Source: Sedimentibacter hydroxybenzoicus DSM 7310 (GTDB taxonomy: Bacteria > Bacillota > Clostridia > Tissierellales > Sedimentibacteraceae). Taken from it: DNA of 64,000 nt. Below the pieces are notes generated by a model. It had not been told where the DNA came from, made no database searches, and saw only the letters and a list, made by a program, of their open reading frames with translations. The position numbers were made by a program, and so were the translations under genes. The stretch covers positions 42,194-106,193 of the forward strand of contig NZ_JACBNQ010000012.1 of NCBI RefSeq assembly GCF_013403245.1, read 5' to 3'. Below are positions 25,684-34,649 of this stretch, one piece after another (the stretch's first letter is position 1; every line of letters starts with the position of its first letter).

Positions 25684-26856
25684 TTATTTAGGATTTTGTT
25701 CCATTTCAAAGATACCTGCCGCACCCATTCCCCCGCCAATGCACATGGTTATCAATGCATATCTGCCATTTGTGCGTTTCAGTTCGGATAGTGCCTTGCA
25801 AGTAAGAACTGTACCGGTAGCACCAAGCGGATGTCCTAAAGCCATAGCACCTCCATTTGGATTAATTTTCCCCAAAGGCAGCTTTAATTCACGTATACAT
25901 GCGATTGTCTGCGATGCAAATGCCTCATTGATTTCAATTACGTCCATATCATCAATAGTCAGACCGGTACGCTTCATCACTTTAGGCACAGCAACAATGG
26001 GACCTAAACCCATAATATCGGCAGCAACACCACCGACAGCAAAAGATACAAATTTCGCAACAGGAGTATAGCCAAGCTCTTCTGCCTTTTCACGTGCCAT
26101 CAATATAATAAATCCAGTTCCGTCAGTCATCTGTGATGATGTAGCAGCAGTTACTGCACCATCTTCCTTGAATGGTGTTTTTAATTCAGCCAGCTCTAAC
26201 ATATTTGTATTTGGTCGTATTCCTTCGTCTTGTGATATAACAATCAATCCGTTATCTGTTTCTACTGTTATGGGAATAATCTCATCAATGAATTTTCCGG
26301 CATCTCGAGCAGCTGCTGCCTTTCTATGACTTTCTACAGCAATTGCTTCCATTTCATATCTTGTTATTTCACAGCGTTCAGCAACATTTTCGGCAGTCAG
26401 ACCCATAGAAATGTAAGTTCCGGGAATTTGTTCTGACAAAAGTGCATCCTGATATTCTACTGGATGCAGCATGTTCATGTCAGTCATCATTTCAATTCCG
26501 CCGGCTATTACTACATCCATCTGATTTGCCATAATTGCATTCGCAGCCGCAGCTACAGTTTGAAGACCGGATGAACAAAACCTATTGACTGTCTGCCCCG
26601 GTACAGAATCAGGCAAACCTGCGCGCTGAGCAATCAAACGACCTATATTATAACCTGTATATCTTTCCGGTGTAGCACATCCTACAATAACATCATCAAT
26701 AACAGCCGTATCAAAGCCGGGCAGCTTTGCGATAACGCCTTTCAGTGTCTGTGCACCATATTCTATGGGATGAGTCTTTGCGAAAGAACCTTTATATGCT
26801 TTAGCTAAAGGTGAGCGTCCATACGCCACTACAACCGCATCTCTTTTGTTGTTCAT
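25684..26856 (-). CDS. Thiolase (acetyl-CoA C-acyltransferase)
   Basis: 390 residues, typical thiolase length. The nucleophilic cysteine lies in NRFCSSGLQTVAAAA (about residue 89), the catalytic His in GGAMALGHPLGATG and the second Cys in TMCIGGGMGAAG. NEAFASQ is also present. It would split a 3-ketoacyl-CoA such as acetoacetyl-CoA to acetyl-CoA in this operon. AGGAGGT precedes the ATG. Confidence 0.94.
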   Translation of the reverse strand: MNNKRDAVVVAYGRSPLAKAYKGSFAKTHPIEYGAQTLKGVIAKLPGFDTAVIDDVIVGCATPERYTGYNIGRLIAQRAGLPDSVPGQTVNRFCSSGLQTVAAAANAIMANQMDVVIAGGIEMMTDMNMLHPVEYQDALLSEQIPGTYISMGLTAENVAERCEITRYEMEAIAVESHRKAAAARDAGKFIDEIIPITVETDNGLIVISQDEGIRPNTNMLELAELKTPFKEDGAVTAATSSQMTDGTGFIILMAREKAEELGYTPVAKFVSFAVGGVAADIMGLGPIVAVPKVMKRTGLTIDDMDVIEINEAFASQTIACIRELKLPLGKINPNGGAMALGHPLGATGTVLTCKALSELKRTNGRYALITMCIGGGMGAAGIFEMEQNPK

Positions 26857-26873
26857 AGTTACCTCCTAAAACT

Positions 26874-27701
26874 TTAATTAATACCAAGCATTTCACGTGC
26901 TTCTGCAGGAGTAGCCGGCTGCTTGCCAAATTCCCTGACAATTCTTACGGCTCTATCAACCATCGATGGATTTGTTGCCTTCTCTCCATGAGACATATAA
27001 AGATTATCCTCCAGACCAACGCGCAAATGTCCCCCTAGGGCTAAAGCTGCATACATAATCGGAAGATGTGCTTTTCCTATTCCGCAAGCCGACCATATAG
27101 TGCCTTCCGGAAGATGCTGTGACAAATATAGTAAATTTTCAACAGTTGCATCCATTCCTCCTAAAACCCCAAGGACAAGCTGGCACCACATAGGTTTTTC
27201 GATATATCCTTTTTCAATATAATGTTTTGCATTTCCAAGCATGCCGTAATCAAATATCTCCACTTCCGGTTTAACATTATACTGATTGTAAACATTACAT
27301 AGCTTCTTTAAGAAAGAAGGATTGTTATCAAATATTCCAATATCTCCCCAATTAAATGACCCAATATCGCACGAGCCCATTTCAATCTCCGGAATTCCGA
27401 TAAAATGGGCCATCCTTTCTTCTTCTGATAAATCAGCTGCTCCGGATGATGTGCAGTTAATAATTACATCACAATCCTTATGTTCTCTTATTAAGCGAAC
27501 ACTTTCTCTGAATCTTTCTATGTCCATAGTACCTTGACCATTTTCATCTCTCATATGAAGATGTACAATAGCAGCTCCTGACTTCCAGCTTGCATAAGCA
27601 GCATCAGCTATTTCCTGAGGCGTGTATGGAACAGCCGGATTCTTCTCTTTTGGTGACCAGGCACCTGTTAAAGCACATGAAATTATTACTTTATCTTTCA
27701 T
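26874..27701 (-). CDS. Beta-keto acid cleavage enzyme (BKACE/Kce family)
   Basis: 275-residue TIM-barrel, Zn-dependent family that condenses a beta-keto acid with acetyl-CoA and releases acetoacetate plus a new acyl-CoA. Visible Zn and active-site segments are AIVHLHMRDENGQG (His-x-His), NCTSSG, MGSCDIGSFN, PEVEIFDYG and RVGLEDNLYMSHGE near the C-terminus. The founding member acts on 3-keto-5-aminohexanoate in lysine fermentation, but other members take carnitine- or amino-acid-derived keto acids. No other lysine-fermentation genes are nearby, so the substrate is open. AGGAGG precedes the ATG. Confidence 0.93.
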   Translation of the reverse strand: MKDKVIISCALTGAWSPKEKNPAVPYTPQEIADAAYASWKSGAAIVHLHMRDENGQGTMDIERFRESVRLIREHKDCDVIINCTSSGAADLSEEERMAHFIGIPEIEMGSCDIGSFNWGDIGIFDNNPSFLKKLCNVYNQYNVKPEVEIFDYGMLGNAKHYIEKGYIEKPMWCQLVLGVLGGMDATVENLLYLSQHLPEGTIWSACGIGKAHLPIMYAALALGGHLRVGLEDNLYMSHGEKATNPSMVDRAVRIVREFGKQPATPAEAREMLGIN

Positions 27702-27750
27702 AATAAATCCTCCTAAATTTTTTATTTTTATGATTCAGATATAATTTATG

Positions 27751-28797
27751 TTATTTTGCTTTGTACATATCGTAAGTAAACCAATTGCTACTAAAATATT
27801 TTAGATTGCTCATGGACAAAGGTAATTCTTTGTTCTCAATTTTTTTAACGATTTCAATAACAGTATCGTTAAATGGAGTCGTAATTCCATGCTTTTTGCC
27901 TACTTCAGAAACGTAACCGTTAATCATTTCAACCTCTGTAATCTTGCCTTTTTCCAAATCCTGAAGCATACTTGCCTTGGCATTAGGTGCAAATGAATAC
28001 ATGTATATAAACATCTTCTGATTTTCATTAAATTGCTCTTGATCCTTAATAGACAAGGAATCAGGAGATAAACCCAAAACCAATGGCGGTAATTTATAGC
28101 CTTCTGCCTCACAACAAACCTTAACCTCACGTCCTAAATAGCTCACGCAGGCCCTTGCTTTTTCATTCTGCATCACTTCACCAAATGTACATCCGCAAGC
28201 AGCAGACATGCCGCTCACACATGCATTATTGACCAGCTTACCCCACCTGGAAGCCATAAGGTTAGCCGACACCGACGTTGTACCCATATGGTTCAGAATC
28301 TCTGCAATTTTCTGTATACGGTCGGTAATTTTCCCGTTAATTTCTCCAATATCAAAGAAATGGTCAAGATTGCTCACATCTTGTGTCAATTCTGAGACTC
28401 CGGGAGCAGAAAAAGTTGCACTCCATAATACTGCACCGCCAACCGTACGGTTTTCACCAATATACTTTGCAACAAAAGGCTCCGGTACACCGTTCTGAAG
28501 TGTACAAACAGTACTGTTTTCACCAAGATGAGGAATCAACCGAGGAAGAACAACTTCATTAGCTGTTTGTTTCGTAAACAAAAAGACAATGTCATAAACA
28601 CCTTCCATTTCATCGGGTGTATATGCTTTGACAGGAACCTTGAAATCGACTTTTCCAATAATATGAGCACCCTTTTCATTCAATGCTTTTACATGCTCTT
28701 CGTAGCTGTCGATAAAATCTACAGGACATCCATTCTTTATTAAGAATGCACCTAGTACGGTACCCATAGCCCCACAACCCACAATAGCAATTCTCAT
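27751..28797 (-). CDS. Ketopantoate-reductase-family dehydrogenase (PanE/ApbA-like)
   Basis: 348 residues, somewhat longer than PanE. The N-terminal NAD(P) fold starts IAIVGCGAMGTVLGAFL, LQNGVPEPF is typical, and the catalytic Lys is expected in ASRWGKLVNNACVSG. It is the first gene of the sigma-54 operon and directly precedes the beta-keto acid cleavage gene. A role in oxidising a hydroxy acid to the beta-keto acid that the next enzyme splits is more plausible than pantothenate synthesis, since no panB/panC are near. AGGAGG precedes the ATG. Confidence 0.88.
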   Translation of the reverse strand: MRIAIVGCGAMGTVLGAFLIKNGCPVDFIDSYEEHVKALNEKGAHIIGKVDFKVPVKAYTPDEMEGVYDIVFLFTKQTANEVVLPRLIPHLGENSTVCTLQNGVPEPFVAKYIGENRTVGGAVLWSATFSAPGVSELTQDVSNLDHFFDIGEINGKITDRIQKIAEILNHMGTTSVSANLMASRWGKLVNNACVSGMSAACGCTFGEVMQNEKARACVSYLGREVKVCCEAEGYKLPPLVLGLSPDSLSIKDQEQFNENQKMFIYMYSFAPNAKASMLQDLEKGKITEVEMINGYVSEVGKKHGITTPFNDTVIEIVKKIENKELPLSMSNLKYFSSNWFTYDMYKAK

Positions 28798-28853
28798 AAT
28801 ATTAACCTCCTAATATTACATTCAAAAAATATTTATATTAACAACCTTATAAA

Positions 28854-28870
28854 AGCAACTATTATGCCAA
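28854..28870 (-). promoter_or_regulatory. Sigma-54 (-24/-12) promoter of the catabolic operon
   Basis: On the minus strand the site reads TTGGCATAATAGTTGCT, with the GG and GC dinucleotides exactly 10 bases apart, matching the TGGCAC-N5-TTGCA consensus apart from one base in the -24 element. It lies 57 bases before the first gene of the operon and faces a gene for a sigma-54-dependent activator. Confidence 0.75.
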
Positions 28871-29003
28871 TATGTTTTATTTATATAAACGGATATAATT
28901 ATTGTAAATTTCTGTTATTTAAAGTGTTGAAAACACAACGAAACCACATGATATAAATTTTTAGGCTTCGTATAATATATTTGAATTTTTCCATAAAAAT
29001 ATA

Positions 29004-29058
29004 TTTGCGATATTGCAAATATTCGCATTTACGCAAATTATTCTTGCATTATCGCGAA
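29004..29058. promoter_or_regulatory. Three tandem dyads: probable enhancer for the sigma-54 activator
   Basis: Three 16-bp imperfect palindromes fit YTYGC-N6-GCRAA: TTTGCGATATTGCAAA (29004..29019), TTCGCATTTACGCAAA (29022..29037) and CTTGCATTATCGCGAA (29043..29058). They lie about 135-205 bases upstream of the -24/-12 promoter and just before the activator gene, the normal position for an upstream activating sequence. Confidence 0.7.
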
Positions 29059-29106
29059 TTTGATAATATAATTTAACTTAACGTATATAGCGAAGGGGGA
29101 TTTTTA

Positions 29107-30534
29107 ATGGAACAAAACTGCGAATTTTTATCTATAATATTAGAAAATATAGATATTGGTATTTTTGTATTGGACGCAGAAGGCAATTACCTGTACGTTA
29201 ATAATGAATATTGCAACATTCTTAATAGACCAAAGGATAGTTATGATGGCATGTCTATTCCAAAATTTAAAGAGCAGGGATACCTGACTTACAGTGTCTG
29301 GGAAATGGTCATGGAGAAAAAAGAGCCCGTAACCACTATTGTCACAATTAATGATTTTATATTTCATAAGGTGTATCATTTTTTTACTACCGCTACCCCG
29401 ACCTTTAATACAGATGGCTCAATCAAGTACATTTTTTTTACACAGGAGCCAATTGAAAAGACAAGCAAGCGTATTCAGACCGGTATGCTAAACCGTCATG
29501 TCATAACAGATCATATGATTAATCCAAGGGATAAGCAATTTGATATCATAGCTGAAAGTCCCCAAATGAAGCAATTGCTGGAAATGCTATCTCAAGTATC
29601 GAAGACAGATGCATCAATACTAATTTCGGGACCATCAGGAGTCGGAAAAGAGGTTTTAACAAAGTATGTTCATCAAACGAGCCTTCGCAGCAAGGGACCG
29701 TTTGTTGTATTGAATTGTGCTGCAATTCACGAAAATCTTATAGAATCCGAACTGTTTGGTTATGAGAAAGGTGCCTTCAGCGGAGCATCTTCTTCAGGGA
29801 AAGAAGGGATGATAGAAACAGCTAACGGCGGAACCTTGTTTTTAGATGAAATCAACTCTATGCCCCTTGAGCTTCAGGCAAAACTTTTACGTGTGCTTGA
29901 AACTAAACAGGTTATTCGTTTAGGATCTGTATTACCGAAAAAAATTGACTTTCGTTTGATATGCGCAACGAATGAAAATCTTTTAACTCTTGTTAATGAA
30001 AAACTGTTTCGTGAAGATTTATTTTACCGTATTAATGTAATATCAGCATATATACCTCCGTTAAGTGAGCGCAAGGAAGATATAATACCCTTAGCTTTAT
30101 TTTATTTGCAATATTTTTGTGATAAATACAGCTGTGTAAAAGCATTTCATGAAGATCTGTTAAATTCCATGCTTTCTTATGAGTGGCCCGGAAATGTCAG
30201 GGAGCTACGAAATTTTATCGAACGTCTGATTATAACATCCCCTGATACAGAGCTTGTAATTTCAGACATTCCGCAGAAAATTATCGTACAAAATGCAGGG
30301 AAAGCAACCAGTACAGTTACACAGCCAAATTTGCCGTCAATTGACGGTATCCCTATGAAGCCCAACGAAACATTTTCATTAAAATCTTATATGGATGAAT
30401 GCGAAGAGCAGTTGCTGCGCAATCTTTTAGCACAGCATAAATCACCATCAAAGGTGGCACAATTACTAAAGCTCAATCTATCAAATGTTTATCGCAAAAT
30501 AAATAAATATAATTTGAAGTCTATAATAGAATAG
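29107..30534 (+). CDS. PAS-domain sigma-54-dependent transcriptional activator
   Basis: 475 residues. PAS sensor domain (1-120, with LDAEGNYLYVNNEYC), AAA+ domain (about 150-385) with Walker A GPSGVGKE, the sigma-54 contact loop GAFSGA (usual form GAFTGA, Ser for Thr), Walker B TLFLDEIN and YEWPGNVRELRNFIERL. The C-terminal Fis-like helix-turn-helix (about 430-475) has SKVAQLLKLNLSNVYRKI. It lacks a receiver domain, so it probably senses a small molecule through PAS. It is divergent from the catabolic operon and should activate its -24/-12 promoter. Confidence 0.95.
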   Translation: MEQNCEFLSIILENIDIGIFVLDAEGNYLYVNNEYCNILNRPKDSYDGMSIPKFKEQGYLTYSVWEMVMEKKEPVTTIVTINDFIFHKVYHFFTTATPTFNTDGSIKYIFFTQEPIEKTSKRIQTGMLNRHVITDHMINPRDKQFDIIAESPQMKQLLEMLSQVSKTDASILISGPSGVGKEVLTKYVHQTSLRSKGPFVVLNCAAIHENLIESELFGYEKGAFSGASSSGKEGMIETANGGTLFLDEINSMPLELQAKLLRVLETKQVIRLGSVLPKKIDFRLICATNENLLTLVNEKLFREDLFYRINVISAYIPPLSERKEDIIPLALFYLQYFCDKYSCVKAFHEDLLNSMLSYEWPGNVRELRNFIERLIITSPDTELVISDIPQKIIVQNAGKATSTVTQPNLPSIDGIPMKPNETFSLKSYMDECEEQLLRNLLAQHKSPSKVAQLLKLNLSNVYRKINKYNLKSIIE

Positions 30535-30587
30535 TCTACATTATAAGACATCGTAATCACTTAGAACGCAGTGACAAAATATAACTA

Positions 30588-30624
30588 AAAAGAGATAATT
30601 GAACAATTTTCAATTATCTCTTTT
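30588..30624. terminator. Bidirectional terminator after the sigma-54 activator
   Basis: AAAAGAGATAATTGAA pairs fully with TTCAATTATCTCTTTT over a five-base loop, with A and T flanks. It separates the activator from the convergent KilA-N gene. Confidence 0.75.
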
Positions 30625-30648
30625 AATGCTGTGTATTGGTTCTACGAT

Positions 30649-31338
30649 TCATTTTACTCTACATCCTTGGACCCACACTTCCTTTAAAATTGCGTTATAG
30701 TTTTCCATATTTGCCAAAACCAACAATTGATTTAATGTAGCGTAATCTCTGATGTTTCCACTTTTACCGGAGTTTTCGTCTCTCCATTGCTTAGCGGTTA
30801 TTCCAAACAAAGCTACATTTAATACGTCGGCTTCGTTAGCATATGTCATCGAAATTTGGTAAGAAGTCAATTCCGGCGGAATTAAATTTTCTTTGATGGC
30901 ATCTGTATGAATTCGATAATTTAGCTTTGAAATTTCACGGTTCAAATTCCAGTTCAGTGAAAGTGTGCTGCTTTTATCACTCTTGAGTCTTTTATAGTCT
31001 TTAATAATATAGAGTTTGAATTCTGCCGATATCCAAGATGCAAATTCAAAAGCAATGTCAGAATGTGCAAAAGTTCCTCCGTAACGTCCTGATTTAGATA
31101 CAATGCCAATGGCATTTGTATTTTTTATCCATTTTTGAGGTGATAGTGTGAAAGCATTATAACCGGCTTCTTTTTTAAACCTATCGAATTCGATAGGTTT
31201 AAAATTAGGATTATGCAATTGTTCCCATAATCCTAAAAATTCAATAGTATCTTTGCTTCTTATCCAATTATTAATAACAATAAATGGTTCGTCGCTTTTG
31301 TATCGTGCGATGTCTGTAAGAGATATAAACTCATCCAC
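30649..31338 (-). CDS. KilA-N domain protein, N-terminus doubtful
   Basis: 229 residues from a GTG. ISLTDIARYKSDEP, the Trp in VINNWIRSKDTIEFLGLWE and SGRYGGTFAHSDIAFEFASW are typical of the KilA-N DNA-binding domain found in phage and mobile regions. The C-terminal part has GITAKQWRDEN. Relatives usually begin 15-25 residues earlier; here the frame upstream reads VISLYETLTVDEF back to a stop with no good start or ribosome site. It is therefore possibly a damaged gene left by a mobile element. Function is unknown beyond likely DNA binding. Confidence 0.65.
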   Translation of the reverse strand: MDEFISLTDIARYKSDEPFIVINNWIRSKDTIEFLGLWEQLHNPNFKPIEFDRFKKEAGYNAFTLSPQKWIKNTNAIGIVSKSGRYGGTFAHSDIAFEFASWISAEFKLYIIKDYKRLKSDKSSTLSLNWNLNREISKLNYRIHTDAIKENLIPPELTSYQISMTYANEADVLNVALFGITAKQWRDENSGKSGNIRDYATLNQLLVLANMENYNAILKEVWVQGCRVK

Positions 31339-31564
31339 TGTTAATGTTTCATACAGGGAATAACCTGAATCTCATATATATCTTAATATTTGGTAAAGCA
31401 TCTACATAAGCGGTGTCTATTTTTTAAATGGATTCTCGAATACTATGAGTATCTCTCTCATAGGACTATCGTACTTATTACTGTCTTTGAAGAAATCCTC
31501 AGCATATCATAATGGTGCATTAGTGGAAATTGAAGCGATTGCCGAATTTCAGGATTAGGGGATA
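31339..31564 (-). other. Decayed stretch between KilA-N gene and DUF6320 gene
   Basis: No intact gene. On the minus strand a short open segment (about 31417..31506) reads AEDFFKDSNKYDSP and EILIVFENPFKK before a stop, which looks like a protein C-terminus without its gene. Together with the broken start of the KilA-N gene this suggests remnants of a lost mobile or accessory insert. Confidence 0.35.
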
Positions 31565-32227
31565 TCACATATGCAATCTTCGCTTTATTTCGGCTAAAAG
31601 CTTTCTATCTTCAAATATTAAGATTGTCGATAGAGAGATTATACTTGTTACGATACATATGAGGGATGGGTACAATACGCTCAACCCTCCGGTAAATATG
31701 AATATTATGGGTATTATGCCGAACAATCCGTCAATGATTATATATACGATATAATCCTCAATGTAAAGCTTTAACACCTTCGAAATAACTGCCATTGAGA
31801 GCATTGCAAAAAAGCATACAAATGGTATCACATAGCTTATGGACCAGCTTCTCCATCCGGTCAAATAATCCCAAACGATGGCTATTACGGATATTATCAT
31901 TACCTGGTAGATTATGTTTTTATGAATGTTTTTTCGTTTATTGATTGCAGTAATCAAGCTTGCCCAGACAGAGCCAAGCCCTCCCAATATAAATATCGAC
32001 CATGCTCCCCAATCATCGAGAAGAATATTTAAAGCAGCCGTCGTGCTTGCTATTATAATTGAAACTAACAGCAATATTTTAAAAAAGAAGCTGTGTTCTT
32101 TGTATACAAACATAATCTGAGGAAAAACCTCGTCCTGGGATTTATCTCCCTTTAGTGTTTCCTGACACAGCGGGCAATTCTTTCTGTTGCCTACAACTTC
32201 AACTTTACAATTATTACAATATTTCAC
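31565..32227 (-). CDS. DUF6320-type membrane protein with zinc ribbon
   Basis: 220 residues starting GTG with AGGATG upstream. The N-terminus is a zinc-ribbon (CNNC near residue 4 and CPLC near residue 18). Six or so hydrophobic helices fill residues 50-205, and the C-terminus is basic. The sequence style and its position after a condensation-type acyltransferase and a hydrolase match the proteins called DUF6320; the function is unknown. It is the third gene of that cluster, 11 bases after the acyltransferase. Confidence 0.75.
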   Translation of the reverse strand: MKYCNNCKVEVVGNRKNCPLCQETLKGDKSQDEVFPQIMFVYKEHSFFFKILLLVSIIIASTTAALNILLDDWGAWSIFILGGLGSVWASLITAINKRKNIHKNIIYQVMIISVIAIVWDYLTGWRSWSISYVIPFVCFFAMLSMAVISKVLKLYIEDYIVYIIIDGLFGIIPIIFIFTGGLSVLYPSLICIVTSIISLSTILIFEDRKLLAEIKRRLHM

Positions 32228-32238
32228 TTTAGCACATC

Positions 32239-33510
32239 CTATTCTTCATTTACTATATTTGATTCTATTATAACCGGCAGATTTAAGCTTGTAAGCTGCT
32301 TGAAAAAACGCCTCTGTATTTCCGTGCTCACAAATGCCGACGTAAAGCTGATTCTCAATTTATTTTCATAAGAACATACACATGCCTGCAGTTTGTTTGT
32401 ACTGACAAATATGTCAAATGATGATATGAACTGCTTGATTTCATCCGGAACTACAACCTTTCCCACATTTGACAATGTTGATGTATAGCTTCTGTCTACA
32501 ATGCTGTTGGCTATCTTTAAGGCTATATCCTTTATGCCGAGGGGGATTGCCCTAAGCAAGAAATTGTGCTCTAAGGATGAAAGGTTGTTTATTCTTTTAG
32601 CTAATATTTCCTCAGTAAGATTTTCCTCAAATTCTTTTTTCAAATGCTCAATCACTTCTCTTAAATCACTGCTTCCGGATGCAAAATTGTAGCTTACGTT
32701 GATAACTCCAAAAAAATTTCTTGCGGTTTCCGAATAAAAATAATTTCTTAAATTAACCGGAATACTTAAAACAACTGACCTCTTTTTATGTCTGATTGGT
32801 ATTTCTTCATTTATGGCACACATCAAAATTGCCGCTAAAAAAATTGTCAGAGATGTATTATATTCCTTTGCCTTTTGTATTATAGCATCTACGGGGACAA
32901 TTCCTTCAATTACACTTATTCTGTATTCCGGAATTTTCATTCCACGAAGCTTATATGCTGTGACGTTTTTCTTTTTAGCACCTACAACCGTAGAGGAATA
33001 ATATTTTTGAAAGCTGTCATCCATTTTCTGAGCCACCGACGCTTCTATATCCAAGTGAGGAATTTTGTCTTTAAATTTATATTCATATTTTATGATTATA
33101 TAATGAAAAACAAGGGTCTTAAAAAACTGAAGAGCTCCTGCTCCGTCAGACAAAGCGTGGTAAACCTCAAAGCTTATCCTTTTTTTATAATACATAACCC
33201 TAAAAAGTAATGTTTTATTGTTTTTATCATATAGAGGTGAGCATGGCGGAAGATTCTCCTCCATTACCACCGGCTTAAAATGACTCATTTCAAAATAATA
33301 CCAAAATAAGCCGCTTTTAATTATTGATTTATATAACGGAAATGCATCTACCGTTATATTTAACGCATTCTGCAGCGCATTTTTATCGACATTATCATAT
33401 AGCTCACATGCAAATCTGAAAACCTTCGTGTCACTTTTCTTACTGTTGGGCGGAAAAATTTTAGCTGCGTTATCTAATTTTTTCCAATCCGTTACTTTCT
33501 TATTTTTCAA
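32239..33510 (-). CDS. Condensation-domain/alcohol acetyltransferase-like protein
   Basis: About 423 residues. Relatives are CoA-dependent acyltransferases of the condensation superfamily. The active-site motif is VYHALSDGAGALQF (His-x3-Asp-Gly, one His of the usual HHxxxDG missing), and the second-half structural segments SIPVNLRNYF and STLSNVGKV are present. It would transfer an acyl group to an alcohol, amine or glycolipid. TTG 33510 has GGGGTG six bases upstream; a GTG at 33519 lies on top of that site. The start overlaps the hydrolase gene's end, so the two are translationally coupled. Confidence 0.8.
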   Translation of the reverse strand: MKNKKVTDWKKLDNAAKIFPPNSKKSDTKVFRFACELYDNVDKNALQNALNITVDAFPLYKSIIKSGLFWYYFEMSHFKPVVMEENLPPCSPLYDKNNKTLLFRVMYYKKRISFEVYHALSDGAGALQFFKTLVFHYIIIKYEYKFKDKIPHLDIEASVAQKMDDSFQKYYSSTVVGAKKKNVTAYKLRGMKIPEYRISVIEGIVPVDAIIQKAKEYNTSLTIFLAAILMCAINEEIPIRHKKRSVVLSIPVNLRNYFYSETARNFFGVINVSYNFASGSSDLREVIEHLKKEFEENLTEEILAKRINNLSSLEHNFLLRAIPLGIKDIALKIANSIVDRSYTSTLSNVGKVVVPDEIKQFISSFDIFVSTNKLQACVCSYENKLRISFTSAFVSTEIQRRFFKQLTSLNLPVIIESNIVNEE

Positions 33511-34432
33511 TTGTTTCACCCCGTTGTCTGCTGAGAAAACTGTTTATAATTTCATAGCTTAATCTAACCTGAGGAAATCTCAAGGGTAGAGCAAAATAAC
33601 CGTGAAGTGCATCCTTAACCCTGTATATTGAAACATAATTTCCTGCCTCTCTAAGCATTTTACCGTACTCTTCCCCCTCATCCCTGAGCGGACAATATTC
33701 TGCCGTTATAATAAGTGTATCCGGCTGTTCTGATAAATCCTTTGCCAGTAAAGGTGCAAAATATGGACTTTCTAAATCTTCTTTTTTGCTTATATATAAG
33801 TCCATATAGTCATTAATTCTTTTAGAAGTAAGCAAATAATCTGTTCCATAATCATGAACCGATTGAAACGTTGAAGTTTCGCTGTGGTCATTACATGTTG
33901 CCGGATAAATTAATATTTGGCTGTCAATCTTAAATTCGTTGCGTTCCTTCGCTAAGAGAGACAAACAAGCCGCTAAATTTCCTCCGGCACTGTCACCTAT
34001 CAGCGTAACCTTTCCGTTGTTAATTTCTTTGTTTGTAATAAAAAGCTTTGCAACCTGATAGCAATCCTCCAATCCTGCCGGAAAGGGATTCTCCGGTGCA
34101 AGCCTATAATCTACTGACACTACCTTGTGATTTGTCATTTTGGCCATATTGGCACAAACTTTACTATAGCTGTCAATATTACCTGCAACCCAACCGCCGC
34201 CATGGAAAAATAATAGAACAGGAAAATCACCCTCTCCCTCAGGCGAAAAAATTCTTACGGGAATAGCATGCCTGCCGGAATCAACGGCACAATCCCATGT
34301 ATTGTATAAGGGCTTTAAAGATTTATTAGCTAAATTAACTAAATTTCTATATTGTAAATAATTTTTCTTTATATCAAACTCTCTGTAGGATATAGCTTTT
34401 AACGCTGCTCTTACTACTTTATTTATAGCCAT
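33500..34432 (-). CDS. Alpha/beta hydrolase (hormone-sensitive lipase-like esterase)
   Basis: 310 residues. Oxyanion-hole FFHGGGWVAGN, nucleophile elbow IGDSAGGNLAA, Asp in TAEYCPLRDEGEEYG and His in ALHGYFALPLR give a complete triad of the HSL/bHSL esterase family. No signal peptide is present, so it is cytoplasmic. It is first in the three-gene cluster with the acyltransferase and DUF6320 protein, suggesting making and breaking of the same ester. TTGAGG precedes the ATG. Confidence 0.88.
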   Translation of the reverse strand: MAINKVVRAALKAISYREFDIKKNYLQYRNLVNLANKSLKPLYNTWDCAVDSGRHAIPVRIFSPEGEGDFPVLLFFHGGGWVAGNIDSYSKVCANMAKMTNHKVVSVDYRLAPENPFPAGLEDCYQVAKLFITNKEINNGKVTLIGDSAGGNLAACLSLLAKERNEFKIDSQILIYPATCNDHSETSTFQSVHDYGTDYLLTSKRINDYMDLYISKKEDLESPYFAPLLAKDLSEQPDTLIITAEYCPLRDEGEEYGKMLREAGNYVSIYRVKDALHGYFALPLRFPQVRLSYEIINSFLSRQRGETIEK

Positions 34433-34584
34433 AATAACCTCAATTTATTAATTTACATTATTATATCATAAGTGCAAGCCGCTTATCGTCTTGCTTCACA
34501 CCGATATATGCATTATATATATATATAACATATGTGTCCACTAATATTTGAATTTCTAACTATAATTTTAATTTCAGTAATCTG

Positions 34585-34613
34585 TTGACATTTTAAACTA
34601 TTATATTTACAAT
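34585..34613 (+). promoter_or_regulatory. Sigma-A promoter of the rubredoxin gene
   Basis: TTGACA, 17 bases, TACAAT, 36 bases before the start codon: a near-consensus promoter. Confidence 0.7.
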
Positions 34614-34649
34614 ATTATGTAAGTATAATATAGAAGAGGAGGAAACAAT

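Noticed and set aside
26874..27701. Lysine-fermentation 3-keto-5-aminohexanoate cleavage enzyme as a firm assignment
   Set aside because: The family has many substrates and no kamA/kamD/kamE or kdd genes are present in the window.
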